A stretch of 46,833 bases of DNA. Origin: Streptomyces sp. NRRL F-5135 (lineage in GTDB: Bacteria; Actinomycetota; Actinomycetes; Streptomycetales; Streptomycetaceae). Position 1 is the stretch's first letter. Every line of letters starts with the position of its first letter. This document shows, one piece after another, positions 16,719-26,454 of this stretch. The position numbers and the translations under genes are program-made. The notes under the pieces were generated by a model. That model was given only the letters and a program-made list of their open reading frames with translations, ran no database searches and was not told the origin of the DNA. The stretch lies in contig NZ_JOHR01000032.1 of the NCBI RefSeq assembly GCF_000719775.1, positions 1-46,833 on the forward strand, given 5' to 3'.

Positions 16719-18063
16719 CCGCGCCCTGCCCGCGCTGCCTGAGCCTCGCCCTCCGTCACGGTGTCGCCCTGGTCGTCCTCCTCCTGCGCCTGCGCGTCCG
16801 ACGGCGCGGGCCGGACGGAACCGTCGTCCACCGATGCCGGGCAGGACGGGGCCGGCACCGCCGCCTTCGCCCAGGGCACGCCCAAGGTGGCGAGGGCGGC
16901 CTGCTGTTCGGGGGTGAGCTTGTCCCACCTCGTCCGGGTGTTCGAAGTCCATACGCCTAGCTTGACGGTCACCGGCTCGGTCTCGCCGTCGACCGCTAGC
17001 TGTTCACTGTGGCCACGCGGAACAGGCCGGTGGGCACCTTCTCGCTCGCCCCACTGCGCAAGGGCCGCCAGTCCGCGCTGGAAGGCCTGTTCCGCCTTGC
17101 TCGGCCCCTCCGTTGAACGCGGGACTGCCCTCGGCTTTAGCTGGCCGTTCGACGGGCTTGACGCCCAGCTTGGTCAGCCGTTCCCGCTGCTCGGTGGACA
17201 GCTGCGCCCAGGTGCTCGCCTCGCGTTGCCGTGCGAGCCATCGTCCGATGTCGTCGCCGTCCATCAGCACGCCGGGTGCGATGTCGGGCAGCTGGCCGTC
17301 GGCGTCGACCAGGTCCGCCAGGACGCGGTAGTGGCGCTGCCAGTTCAGCGGCCACGGGCAGTCCCAGTCCGGGTCGATCTCCGTCAGCTGCGCCGCGCGC
17401 ATGGTGGCCCGCTCCGGGTCCTTGCCCAGGCCGTTCTTCGCACCCTTCCGCCGGAGGTTGGCCATGTGCTGCCCGGCGGGCACCATCGCCTCGCCCTCGC
17501 CCCATACCGCGTCCTGACGCGGCGCGAGGTGCCCGGTGGCCCGCCGGTAGGACCGGAGCGCGGCGAGCTTGGCCTCCCACGCTTCCTCGCCCGGCTCCCA
17601 GACCATCCCGGCCTCCGCCGCGTCCAGGAGGACCTTGCGCCGCTCCTCCAGCTCCCCGGCCCGCAGGGCCTTGCGCTGCTGGTGCACCCACCGCCCAAGC
17701 GGAAAGTCCTTGGTGACGCCGACCTCGACCTCAACGTCAAACGGAACGGCATAGAGACCGGTGATCTCATTCTCCTTCCGCCAGCGATCAGGGCCTGGTA
17801 GCCCTCCAGCCACACCAGCGACTCCGGCCGGTAGATCCGGGTGCGCAGGAACGCCGCGATCGTCGCCGCGTCGCGCGGGGTGGAGAAGTGCAGCAGGGCG
17901 GACTCGGCAACGGCGTCGGTGTCGTCCTGCTCCTGCTCCTGGTCCTCGCCGCCGGCCCCGACGATCCGCCCGTCCTCATCGCGCTGGAGGTGGACCTTGC
18001 GCTTGCCGCTGGTGAGCGCGCGGGAGGCGAGCTGCTCGACCAGGCGCTCATCATACGAGCGCA
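16706..18063 (-). pseudogene. Telomeric HA-domain helicase, C-terminal part, broken
   Basis: Homologous to the last ~420 residues of the intact helicase at 43278-45947. It starts at GLRSYDERLVEQLASRAL (near 18063), continues through YRPESLVWLEGYQALI, then FPLGRWVHQQRKALRAGE, HLAPRQDAVWGEGE, DPDWDCPWPLNWQRHYRVL, and ends VKLGVWTSNTRTRWDKL with an acidic C-terminal tail. At least two frame breaks are present (about 17788, one base missing after GYQAL, and about 17115 in the GPSKAEQAF segment). The ATPase core is missing. The matching upstream piece lies at 21815-22037 in the opposite orientation. Confidence 0.85.
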
Positions 18064-18066
18064 GGC

Positions 18067-18128
18067 CCTTTATCTGGATGGCGGGGGAGGGCGAGGGACG
18101 TTTGTTCTTGTTGTCGCCTGCGGTGATG
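18067..18128 (+). repeat. Copy 1 of the Tn554-like left-end repeat
   Basis: TTATCT-GGATGG-CGGGGGAGGG-CGAGGGACGTTTGTT-CTTGTTGTCGCCTGCGG-TGATGG closely matches 22034-22096 in the same orientation. Weaker similarity runs on for about 50 bases. It abuts the helicase fragment exactly where helicase homology stops. Confidence 0.65.
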
Positions 18129-18318
18129 GTGGTGGCTGGAGCGCGGTACGCGGGGTCCGCAGCCGGTCGTCGCTTGTACGCCTGCGCACCCCGGCGGCAG
18201 GGTGCAGAGGACGCCGCAAAGAAATACGACAGAAGATGTCGGGCTTTGTGGAGACAGTGGGGGCGCCGGTCGGTGTCGTGGTGGCGCGGGCCGGGACGAC
18301 GGACAGACAAGGACCCTC

Positions 18319-18852
18319 ATGCGCGAAACACCCGACGATCTCCACCGGCTCCAAGCCCTCCTCGACGCCTCGCTCTCCCGCTCCACGGCGCACCTGCGGT
18401 CGATCATCAGCAGTGAGCGCACGCTCACCGCCGAGCAGCTCACCCGTGTGCTCACCGGCATGTGCACGCTTGCGCTGTCCACCGTGACGGCGAAGGGCGA
18501 GCCGCGGATCAGCGGCGTGGACGGGCACTTCCTGCACGGAAAGTGGCACTTCGGCACCGCGCGCGGCGCCGCCAAAGCCCGGCACCTCGCTGCCCGGCCC
18601 GCCGTCAGCGCCGCGCACATGCGCGGGGAGGACCTGGGCGTGTTCACGCACGGCACCGCGGAGGTCCTCAACCCCCACCGCGGCGAGCCGGCCGCCGACT
18701 GGCCGGACCTGCTCGCGTACTTCCGGGACTTCTACGGCGACGACGCCTTCGACTGGGACAACGACGTGGTCTTCTACCGGCTTCACCCGCAGTGGATGGC
18801 CGTGTTCGCCCCCGACCTCGCCAAGCTCGGCGGGAAGGCGGACGAGGCGTGA
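18319..18852 (+). CDS. Pyridoxamine 5'-phosphate oxidase-like flavin split-barrel protein
   Basis: 177 residues. ATG 18319 follows AAGGAC. It shows the split-barrel pattern of PNPOx-type FMN/F420 proteins: MCTLALSTVTAKGEPRISGV, LHGKWHFGTARGAAKARHL, AVSAAHMRGEDLGVFTHGTA, and VVFYRLHPQWMAVFAPDL. Substrate unknown. Its stop overlaps the GTG start of the UvrA-like gene (GTGA at 18849-18852), so the two are co-translated. Confidence 0.75.
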   Translation: MRETPDDLHRLQALLDASLSRSTAHLRSIISSERTLTAEQLTRVLTGMCTLALSTVTAKGEPRISGVDGHFLHGKWHFGTARGAAKARHLAARPAVSAAHMRGEDLGVFTHGTAEVLNPHRGEPAADWPDLLAYFRDFYGDDAFDWDNDVVFYRLHPQWMAVFAPDLAKLGGKADEA

Positions 18853-21404
18853 CCTCGCTCGTACCGGACCCGTGCATGCCGGCCCCACACGCTGCCGGGG
18901 CCGGCAAGACGCGCGACACCATCGACGTCGTGGGCGCCCGCACCAACAACCTGCGCGACGTGTCCGTCAGCATCCCCAAAGGCCGCCTCGTCGCCTTCAC
19001 CGGCGTCAGCGGCAGCGGCAAAACCTCACTCGCCATCGACACCCTGCACAGCGAGGCCCAACTGCGGTACCTGGAGGGCCTTTCGCCGTTCGTACGCCAG
19101 TACATCACCCAGCGCAACCGCCCCAAGGTCGACCGCATCCTCGGCCTCGGCGCCACGCTCGCGGTCGACCAGCGCCGCCTGAACCGCAACCCCCGCTCCA
19201 CGGTCGCCACCATCACAGGGATCGACGGACACCTCGGACTGCTCTACTCGCGCCTCCCGCGGATCGGCCCGGACACGGACACGGACCCGGCCGCGGACGC
19301 CGGCGCCGGTCCCCTGACCACCGCGCACTTCGACCGCCACACCCCCGAAGGCAGCTGCCCGGACTGCCATGGCGCCGGCGGACACTGGCAGGCCCAGGAA
19401 GACCTCGTCATCACCCGCCCGGACCTCCCCCTCTTCGAAGGTGCCTCCCCCTGGTACGCCAAATGGCGGTCCGGAGAGCACATGTTCGTCCCCGCGCTCG
19501 CCGCCAAACGCGGCGTGGACCTCGACCGCCCCTGGCAGTCGCTGCCCGCGGCGTTCCGGCACGAGGTCCTGTACGGCACCGGCGAGGAGGCAGTCGAGGC
19601 CACCGTTGACATCCCGAACAAGAACGAGACGGCTCGTATGACCTACACCTCCAGCCAACCGCTGCGCGGCGCGCTCGCCGAGGTGGAACGGGTGTTCGTC
19701 AACGCCCGGACGGCCGACGCCAAGCAGCGCTATCTGCCGTATATGCGCAAGCAGCCCTGCGGCACCTGCCACGGCAGCGGATTCGATCGGGTCGCCCGGT
19801 CCGTACGTCTCGGTGGCCTGACCTACCCCGATCTGCTGGACGTGGACGTACGCGAGGTCCGCCGCTGGGCCGGGCACGTCGCCGACGCCCTCGAGCCCCG
19901 GCAGCGCACCGTCGGCGATCCCCTGCTGCAGGACCTCGGACGCCGGCTCCGCCTCCTGGACCGGCTCGGCCTGGCCCACCTGCAGCTGTCCCGCAGCGCC
20001 GCCACACTGTCCGGCGGCGAGTTGCAGCGCACCCGGCTCGTCGCTCAGCTCGGCACCGAGCTGAGCGACGTCATCTTCGTCCTGGACGAACCCGGCGCCG
20101 GGCTGCACCCGGCGGACAAGAAGCACCTCCTCGACATCGCCCTGGAGTTGCGCGAAGCCGGCAACACCGTCCTCCTCGTCGAACACGACCCCGAACTGAT
20201 CGCCCGCGCCGACTGGATCGTCGATATGGGACCCGGCGCGGGCCGCCTCGGCGGCGAGGTCCTGGTCTCCGGACCGCCCGCCCTGGCCGCCGACCTCGCC
20301 TCGGCCACTGGCCGCTACCTGGCCGGCAACGGGCCGCGGCTGCGCCGTACCCCCCGCCCGGTCCGCGATGACGCCGACTGGGTGGAACTGCACGGCCTGC
20401 GCGCCCACAACACGGCCGCGGAGCTGCTGCGCCTCCCTGCCGGGCGGCTCACCTGCCTGACCGGCGTCAGCGGCAGCGGCAAGAGCAGCGTCCTGGGCGC
20501 ACTCGCCGCGGGCGCGGCGGCCGCCCTCAAAGGCACGGCCGCCGACACCGTGCGCGAGGTGACCGGACTCGACGGATTCGGCTGGGTCGCCGTGGTCGAC
20601 CAGGAACCCCTCGGGCGCACGCCGCGGTCCAACCCGGCCACGTACAGCAAGGCGTTCGACATCGTCCGCAAACTGTTCGCCGCCACCGACGCGGCACACG
20701 CGCGCGGCGTCGACGCCTCCTGGTTCAGCTTCAACACCGCTGGCGGCGGCCGCTGCGAGACCTGCACCGGCTACGGCCGCAGGCTCGTCGACATGCACTT
20801 CCTCCCCGACATGTGGGTGGTGTGCGACACGTGCGACGGCCGGCGCTACGGGCCCGAGGCCCTGGAGGTCACCTACCGGGGGCTGTCCGTCGACCAGGTG
20901 CTGGACCTGACCGTCGCCGAGGCCGGGGAGGTCTTCACCGAACCCCGGCAGCTCGCGGAGACCCTCACTGCGCTCGACCGGGTCGGCCTCGGCTACCTCC
21001 GACTCGGCCAGAGCGCCACCGAGCTGTCCGGCGGCGAGGCCCAGCGCCTCAAACTCGCGTCCGCGATCCAGCGCGGCGCGGCGAGCCGCAAGGCCGGCCT
21101 CGTCATCCTCGACGAACCCGTCTCCGGCCTGCACCCGTCCGACGTCCAGCGGGTCGTCGACGCGCTCGACATGCTGCTCGACTCCGGCAACACCGTCGTC
21201 GTGGCCGAACACGACATCCCCGTCGCCGCCTCCGCGGACTGGGTGATCGACCTCGGACCGGGAGCCGGCCCCAACGGAGGCGCAGTGGTCGCGCAGGGCA
21301 CCCCCGACACCGTCGCCGGCGCCGACACTCCCACCGCCGGATACCTCCGCCGGTACGCGGCCGGCCTGCCACTCCTGGACGCCTCGAAGGACACACGGCG
21401 CTGA
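18849..21404 (+). CDS. UvrA-like ABC ATPase lacking the UvrB-binding domain
   Basis: 851 residues from GTG 18849, chosen for its overlap with the upstream stop. Two ABC ATPase modules are present. The first has Walker A GVSGSGKTS and LSGGELQRTRLVAQLG; the second has GVSGSGKSS and LSGGEAQRLKLASAI. Both have DEP Walker B motifs. Zinc modules (CPDCHGAGG, CGTCHGSGFD, CETCTGYGRR with CDTCDGRRY) are intact. After LLYSRLPRIG the protein goes almost directly to the CPDC zinc module, so the ~120-residue UvrB-binding insertion of UvrA1 is missing. This is the class II (UvrA2-type) architecture, tied to tolerance of DNA-binding drugs rather than standard excision repair. Confidence 0.88.
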   Translation: MTSLVPDPCMPAPHAAGAGKTRDTIDVVGARTNNLRDVSVSIPKGRLVAFTGVSGSGKTSLAIDTLHSEAQLRYLEGLSPFVRQYITQRNRPKVDRILGLGATLAVDQRRLNRNPRSTVATITGIDGHLGLLYSRLPRIGPDTDTDPAADAGAGPLTTAHFDRHTPEGSCPDCHGAGGHWQAQEDLVITRPDLPLFEGASPWYAKWRSGEHMFVPALAAKRGVDLDRPWQSLPAAFRHEVLYGTGEEAVEATVDIPNKNETARMTYTSSQPLRGALAEVERVFVNARTADAKQRYLPYMRKQPCGTCHGSGFDRVARSVRLGGLTYPDLLDVDVREVRRWAGHVADALEPRQRTVGDPLLQDLGRRLRLLDRLGLAHLQLSRSAATLSGGELQRTRLVAQLGTELSDVIFVLDEPGAGLHPADKKHLLDIALELREAGNTVLLVEHDPELIARADWIVDMGPGAGRLGGEVLVSGPPALAADLASATGRYLAGNGPRLRRTPRPVRDDADWVELHGLRAHNTAAELLRLPAGRLTCLTGVSGSGKSSVLGALAAGAAAALKGTAADTVREVTGLDGFGWVAVVDQEPLGRTPRSNPATYSKAFDIVRKLFAATDAAHARGVDASWFSFNTAGGGRCETCTGYGRRLVDMHFLPDMWVVCDTCDGRRYGPEALEVTYRGLSVDQVLDLTVAEAGEVFTEPRQLAETLTALDRVGLGYLRLGQSATELSGGEAQRLKLASAIQRGAASRKAGLVILDEPVSGLHPSDVQRVVDALDMLLDSGNTVVVAEHDIPVAASADWVIDLGPGAGPNGGAVVAQGTPDTVAGADTPTAGYLRRYAAGLPLLDASKDTRR

Positions 21405-21480
21405 CGTACGGCGTGCCGACGCGACCGGCAGAGTCGCATGCGTGGTCCGCAGCGGCTGTCCGTTCGCCACGAGCCACGCA

Positions 21481-21508
21481 GGGCTTGCCCCGGGACCGGG
21501 GCAAGCCC
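21481..21508 (+). terminator. Terminator after the UvrA-like gene
   Basis: GGGCTTGCCCCG-GGAC-CGGGGCAAGCCC, a perfect 12-bp stem with a 4-base loop, lies 76 bases after the uvrA-like stop codon. Confidence 0.8.
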
Positions 21509-21604
21509 GAGCCGCCGCGCCCGGCGAGAATGGTGCCGAGCCCGTACCTCGGAGGTCCGGCCACGCAGGCCGCAGGGATGGCGAGGGTCAGGAGGCGCAG
21601 TAGC

Positions 21605-21814
21605 CGTGGTGGACACCCCGCCCGAGGCGCCGCCCATCACAGTCGTCGGGTGCTCAGACCGTCACTGCCCGCCTTTACGAGCGTCGCGTCCGGCTGGGTG
21701 CCGGCGAAGACCGGCGGCCGCGGCCGGAGCACCGCACCTGTGTGAGGACTGCCAGAGCCGGGCCGACGCGGCCCAGCAGCAGGCCGAAGCCGACGAACGC
21801 GAGCGCCAGGATCG
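21605..21814 (+). pseudogene. Fragment of a small CxxC hypothetical protein
   Basis: Two frames give pieces of one plausible coding sequence (PPEAPPITVVGCSDRHCPPL; HLCEDCQSRADAAQQQAEAD). CxxC-like pairs suggest a metal-binding small protein, of a kind I associate with Streptomyces accessory DNA. It ends where helicase homology begins (about 21815). No intact product can be made. Confidence 0.35.
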
Positions 21815-22037
21815 ACATCACCGGCGAACGGGGAGTCGAGGCCGTCTGCTTCGCGGACACCCGCGGCTCCCAGGTGGAGATCGTGCAGTACATCGGCCGG
21901 GCACTCCGGCTCAACAAGGACGGCAGCACGAAGGTCGCGCAGATCATCGTGCCGGTGTTCCTGGAGCCGAACGAGGACCCGACCGACATGGTCGCCTCCG
22001 CCAGCCTCAAGCCGCTCGTGGCCGTGCTCCTGGAGAT
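21815..22037 (+). pseudogene. Telomeric HA helicase, internal fragment (motifs V-VI)
   Basis: Reads DITGERGVEAVCFADTRGSQ, VEIVQYIGRALRLNKDGS, IIVPVFLEPNEDPTDMVASA and LKPLVAVLL. It aligns with the second RecA-like domain of the intact helicase. Homology stops after LVAVL, exactly one codon before the point where the minus-strand fragment (18063) starts (GLRS). The Tn554-like left-end repeat follows at once. Confidence 0.85.
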
Positions 22038-22096
22038 TATCTCGGGGGAGGGCCAGGGATGAGGGATGTTTGTTTGGGTTGTCGCCTGCGGGGATG
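22034..22096 (+). repeat. Copy 2 of the Tn554-like left-end repeat
   Basis: TTATCT-CGGGGGAGGG-CCAGGGATGAGGGATGTTTGTT-TGGGTTGTCGCCTGCGG-GGATGG, directly upstream of the tnpA-like integrase and directly downstream of the helicase fragment. It is taken as the left end of the transposon. Confidence 0.65.
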
Positions 22097-22165
22097 GCCT
22101 GTGAGCGGAGTGCCCTACGCGGCGCTGGGCGTGGTGGTTGCGTTTGTCACGTGGATGCCGACTTT

Positions 22166-23308
22166 ATGACGGAGCGTGCTGTTTCTCCGGTGACTGGTCT
22201 GGTGCGGTGGGTGGTGGTCGACGCCGACTCGTTTGATCTGCAGCCGGAGGCGGTGGCTTTTCTGGCTTCGTTGCGGGCGCGGGGGTGTTCGCCGAATACC
22301 GAGCGCACGTATGCCGGGCGGGTCGCTCTGTACTTGAGTTACTGCCGGATGCGGCGGCTGGACTGGCGGACTCCCGGCTTCCCGGATCTGGCCGGGCTGC
22401 AGCGGTGGCTGGTCGAGACACCTGTCCCGCCCGGGGCTGGCCGGGTGCGTCCGAGTCCTGTCCGCTACCGGTCGCGAGGGACGGCGAACGCGGTGATGAC
22501 GGTGCTGGGGGAGTTCCTGCGGTTCGGTGCCGCGCACGGCTGGGTGCCGGCCGGCACGACGGCGTTGCTGTCGCAGCCGAAGCTCCTGCGCTTCACTCCG
22601 CCCGGCTTTGACAGCGAGGAGTCGGGACAGCAGCACCAGGTCGAGGCCGCCGCGTTCCGCTTCAAGGTCACCGAGCCTGGCTATGAGGACCTCAGTGACG
22701 AGCAGATCCGCCGCATGATCGCCCTCGTCCCGAGTGCCCGGGACCGTTTCCTGATCGCGTTGCTGGCCTGTACCGGTCTGCGGATCGGTGAGGCGCTGGG
22801 CCTGCACCGCAGCGACATGCACCTGCCGGCTTCCTCCCGTGCTGTGGGCTGCGGGATTGAGGGTCCGCACGTGCACGTCCGCCGCCGCACCGACAACCCC
22901 AACCGTGCCCTGGCGAAGTCCCGGCATCACCGCTTTGTGCCGGTCACCGCTGACCTGGTCGCCCTCTACACCGACTACCAGTACGAACGCGACCACGTAG
23001 CTGAGGCGGCGGAGTCGGAGATGGTGTTTGTGAATCTGTTCCGTCCGCCGCTGGGCCGGGCGATGTCGTACCCGAACGCCAAGGAGCGGTTCGACCGGCT
23101 GGCCCGCACCATGGGGCATGCGTGCCGGCCGCACATGCTGCGCCACTCGGCGGCAACCCGCTGGCTGCGCGACGGCGTTGACCGCGACGTGGTCCAGCGG
23201 CTCCTGGGCCACGTCTCCCCGTTGTCGATGGAGCGCTACCGGCACGTCGACGATGCCGAAGCACGGGCAGCGGTCAAGCGCGTCGGTTCTCTGACGGAGC
23301 GCCCATGA
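22166..23308 (+). CDS. tnpA: Tn554 TnpA-like tyrosine recombinase
   Basis: 380 residues from ATG 22166 (MTERAVSPVTGLVRWVVVDA). It has an N-terminal SAM-like core-binding domain (CSPNTERTYAGRVALYLSYC) and a catalytic domain with TGLRIGEALGL (first Arg), HMLRHSAATRW (His-x-x-Arg), LLGHVSP (His) and SMERYRHV (nucleophile Tyr). All catalytic residues are present, so it should be able to cut and join DNA. Its stop overlaps the tnpB start (ATGA at 23305-23308). Confidence 0.88.
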   Translation: MTERAVSPVTGLVRWVVVDADSFDLQPEAVAFLASLRARGCSPNTERTYAGRVALYLSYCRMRRLDWRTPGFPDLAGLQRWLVETPVPPGAGRVRPSPVRYRSRGTANAVMTVLGEFLRFGAAHGWVPAGTTALLSQPKLLRFTPPGFDSEESGQQHQVEAAAFRFKVTEPGYEDLSDEQIRRMIALVPSARDRFLIALLACTGLRIGEALGLHRSDMHLPASSRAVGCGIEGPHVHVRRRTDNPNRALAKSRHHRFVPVTADLVALYTDYQYERDHVAEAAESEMVFVNLFRPPLGRAMSYPNAKERFDRLARTMGHACRPHMLRHSAATRWLRDGVDRDVVQRLLGHVSPLSMERYRHVDDAEARAAVKRVGSLTERP

Positions 23309-25801
23309 GCATCTCGTCCGCACTCTCGCGGCTGCCCGCACCGCGCACTGAGAACGCGGGGGGATCTCAACAACGGGGGATGGGCTGCGTGGCTGCAAGG
23401 CCATCTCGATCCCGCCTGGCGGCCGAGTGAGTGGCGGTCGGACTGCTGGCTGTTCACCGGGAGCGTGCAGGAGCCGCGCAGCTCGGTGTCGCTGTGCCGT
23501 ACGGCTGCGTGCGACACAGTGGTGTCGCCGGCCAACATCTTCTGCCCTTTCTGCAAGGAGGGGCAGAAGAGGTCGCCGCTGCCCGTGGCAGAGTTCGCGC
23601 GGACCTTCGTGCCGGTGCGCAACCGGGTTGCCTTCGGCAGTGTTCCGGAGCAGTGCCGCTTCACGAAAGGCGGGCAGCGCTGTGTCCGGCCCCGCCACTG
23701 CAGGGGGCTGTGCGTCATGCACTACACCCAGTGGAAGACCCACACCACCCGCAAGCTCGCCGGCCAGTGGGAGGACACCGCCGTCCCCTACGCCGACACC
23801 CCCGCCTGCCCGGTTCCGGCCTGTCCGCTGCCGAGCCTGCAGATCCGTGGCCTGTGCCGGCACCACGCGCAGCGCCTCCGTCAGCACCGCCGCACCCACC
23901 CGGACGCCACCGTGGCGCCGTGGGCGGCGCAGCAGCCCCCGTATCTGGCCCCGCACCAGTTCAGCCTTCTTCCCCTGCCCGAGCCGCTGCGCTACGAGGT
24001 TCTTTACGGCCTGCAGCAGGCGGACCCCTGGCTACGTACCCTCAACCCTCCGCACGTTCGCCGTATGGTGCGCGATCTGAACGGCGTCACCACGCTCATC
24101 AGTGACATCACGGACCAGCAGATGTGCCCGCGTTCCACCAGCGATGTGCTGCGGATGCTCGGCCGTGTCCGTACCGCGGTGCGGGCCGCTCACGCAGAGC
24201 ACATCGGAACAGCGCCGGCGAAGGACGACGTCCTGGATTTGCGTGCGCTGGGCCAGCGGTCCCGCACCCCGGCGGGCATCAGGACCCCCAAGACCGTCGA
24301 TCTGCGCACGATCAAGCAGCGGTGGCTGCGCGATCTGCTGCGGACCTGGACGATCCAGCAGCGCCCCGGCGCGGACGAGTTCGGCCGCACTTGGCGTGGT
24401 GTCGAGCTCGCATCCTGGGCCCTCGCGCTCCGCCCCGGAACCGACGACCCCGCACGGCTGCGCTATGACTACGTCACCGCCATGGTCGAGGCGCTCCGCA
24501 CCGCGCTCAAGCTGGACGGCGAGCGAGCCGGCTGGAACTACCGGATGTCCATCGCGAGCCACTTCTTCGCCCTGATCGACTACGGCCGCCGTTCCGGAGC
24601 GGCGAACAACCTTTCCGCTGCCTTCGTCCGCGACCCCGCCGCCCACCGGATCCCCCAGGAAGAAGCAGGCGAGGACGAGATCGGCAAGGCGATCCCCGAA
24701 CCGGTGATCCGCCAGCTCGACGCCCACCTCGACCTCCTCGGACAGGGACGCGCCCGCGGGCAGCGCACCCTCGCCCCCGCGGACCTGCAGCTGATGTACC
24801 GCACGCTGTACATCCTGCTCAGAGACACCGGACGGCGGCCCCTGGAAGTCCTCTCCCTGCCCCGTGACTGCCTGGAGAGCCGCAACGACCAGACATCCCT
24901 GGTCTGGAACAACCACAAGGCCCGCCGCCACCGCCTGCCCATCACCGCACCCACCGCTCAGGCCATCCGCGCCTGGCGAACCCGCCGAGACCAGCTCCAG
25001 CCCAGTCTCCCGCCCGCCGGCGCCGACTACCTCTTCCCCGCCCTGACTCACCTCGCCACCCGCCCCTACCTGCACCAGCTACCTCAGCGAGACCCTGCGC
25101 CACTGGACCGACTCCATCCCCCACCTGTACGACGAGGGCACGGAATCACAGGGCCACCCGCTGCCTTTCGACCGCTCACTGATCTACGCCTACGCCTTCC
25201 GCCACTCCTACGCCCAGCGCCACGCCGACGCCGGCACCCCCTCGACGTCCTGCGCGAGCTGATGGACCACAAGTCGGTCAGCACCACCCAGCGCTACTAC
25301 ACCGTCTCCCTCAAGCGAAAACGCGACGCCGTCACCAAACTCCCGGCCCACGTCGTCGACAACCACGGCCGCCCCAGCCCCTGCTCCGAGGCCGCCTACG
25401 AACTCCGCTCCGTGGCCGTCCCCTACAGCGGCTGCACCGAACCCAGCAACGTCAAAGCCGGAGGCAGCTCCTGCCCGATCCGTTTCCAGTGCCCCGGCTG
25501 CGGCTTCTACCGCCCCGACCCCTCCTACCTCCCGGCAATCGAGCAGCACCTCAACGAACTACGCACCGACCGCGAAACAGCCCAAGCCATGGACGCCGCC
25601 GAATTCGTCATCACCAACCTCACGGCCCAGATCACCGCATTCGAGCAAGTCACCGACCGCATGCGACGCCACCTCGCCTCTCTCCCCGCCGCAGAACGCC
25701 AGGAGATCGAGGAAGCCAGCACCGTCCTGCGCAGAGCCCGTGCCGGCAACGCACACTCCCTCCTGCCACTCACCGTCATCTCCAGCACAGGCCCCGCATG
25801 A
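23305..25801 (+). pseudogene. tnpB: Tn554 TnpB-like tyrosine recombinase, with frame breaks
   Basis: About 830 residues when repaired. It starts at ATG 23305 (MSISSALSRLPAPRTENA) and must shift +1 at a run of six G (23358-23363) to continue as GDLNNGGWAAWLQGHLDPAW. A zinc-type region follows (CPFCKEGQ, CRHHAQR). The catalytic domain begins normally (DTGRRPLEVLSLP) but leaves frame near 25075. The true sequence in the other frame contains YAFRHSYAQRHADAG, with the His-x-x-Arg box. It returns to frame near 25238 for LRELMDHKSVSTTQRYY with the Tyr nucleophile. The last two shifts compensate each other. As read, about 55 codons around the catalytic HxxR are scrambled. Confidence 0.8.
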
Positions 25802-26358
25802 ACCCACACGGCAACCCGCACACCCTCGCCGAGGCCCGCCGCCGCGACAGCCTCGACAAACGCCAGCGTGTCCTCACCGCGCTCACCGCCCTGCAACAAC
25901 AGGGCAAGAAGATCACTCACGCCGCGGTCGCCCGAACAGCCGGCGTCTCCACCTGGCTCACCTATGCCGAAGGCATCCGCGAGCACATCGAAGCCGCTCA
26001 GCAACGCCATCAGCCCACCAGTCCCCGGCCCGCGGACACCCGGAACGCCACAGCCACGCTGCGCACCGAGCTCGAGCTGGCCAGGCAGGAGATCCGGACC
26101 CTACGGGGAGACGGAGACCGGATGCGGCAGGCCATCCAGCGCCAGCTCGGACAGCGACTCGACGCCCTCAGCACCGCGGACCTGACCGAACGCGTCGACG
26201 AGCTCACCCGAAACAACCAACAACTCCAAGACACGCTTCGGCAGGTCACCGAAGACAACCACGCGCTCCGCAGCCGGATGACGAGCCTTGAGGCCGACCT
26301 GGGCGCAGCACGCACCAGCCTCCGACGAATGATCCGAGCAGAGAACAAGAGCCGTTGA
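25798..26358 (+). CDS. tnpC: Tn554 TnpC-like protein
   Basis: 186 residues; its ATG overlaps the tnpB stop (ATGA). An N-terminal HTH-like part (KKITHAAVARTAGVSTWLTY) is followed by a long coiled coil (ELELARQEIRTLRGDGDRMR ... LTRNNQQLQDTLRQVTEDN). Small proteins of this type accompany the two recombinases in Tn554-like elements and affect orientation or efficiency of transposition. It is longer than the ~125-residue TnpC of Tn554. Confidence 0.75.
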   Translation: MNPHGNPHTLAEARRRDSLDKRQRVLTALTALQQQGKKITHAAVARTAGVSTWLTYAEGIREHIEAAQQRHQPTSPRPADTRNATATLRTELELARQEIRTLRGDGDRMRQAIQRQLGQRLDALSTADLTERVDELTRNNQQLQDTLRQVTEDNHALRSRMTSLEADLGAARTSLRRMIRAENKSR

Positions 26359-26454
26359 ACGGTGGCGATTCCCCGACCCGCCCCCGGTGCGGGCCGGGTT
26401 GAACCCACGCTGCGGGCGCTGGCGTGTCCGGTCAGCACACCGGCCGGGATGACG

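Larger units (their letters stand above)
22034..26400 (+). mobile_element. Tn554-like transposon (tnpA-tnpB-tnpC)
   Basis: Two large tyrosine recombinases and a small coiled-coil protein are encoded with stop/start overlaps (ATGA) at both junctions, the tnpABC arrangement of Tn554. No terminal inverted repeats are seen, as expected for this family. The left end is at about 22034 inside a helicase gene. The right end falls between 26360 and about 26420, before the native 3' flank of the next helicase copy. No cargo genes are present. tnpB is frameshifted. Confidence 0.75.

Noticed and set aside
19026..21470. Long open frame antisense to the UvrA-like gene (814 codons)
   Set aside because: Mirror of strong third-codon GC bias; the plus strand has unmistakable ABC/UvrA motifs.
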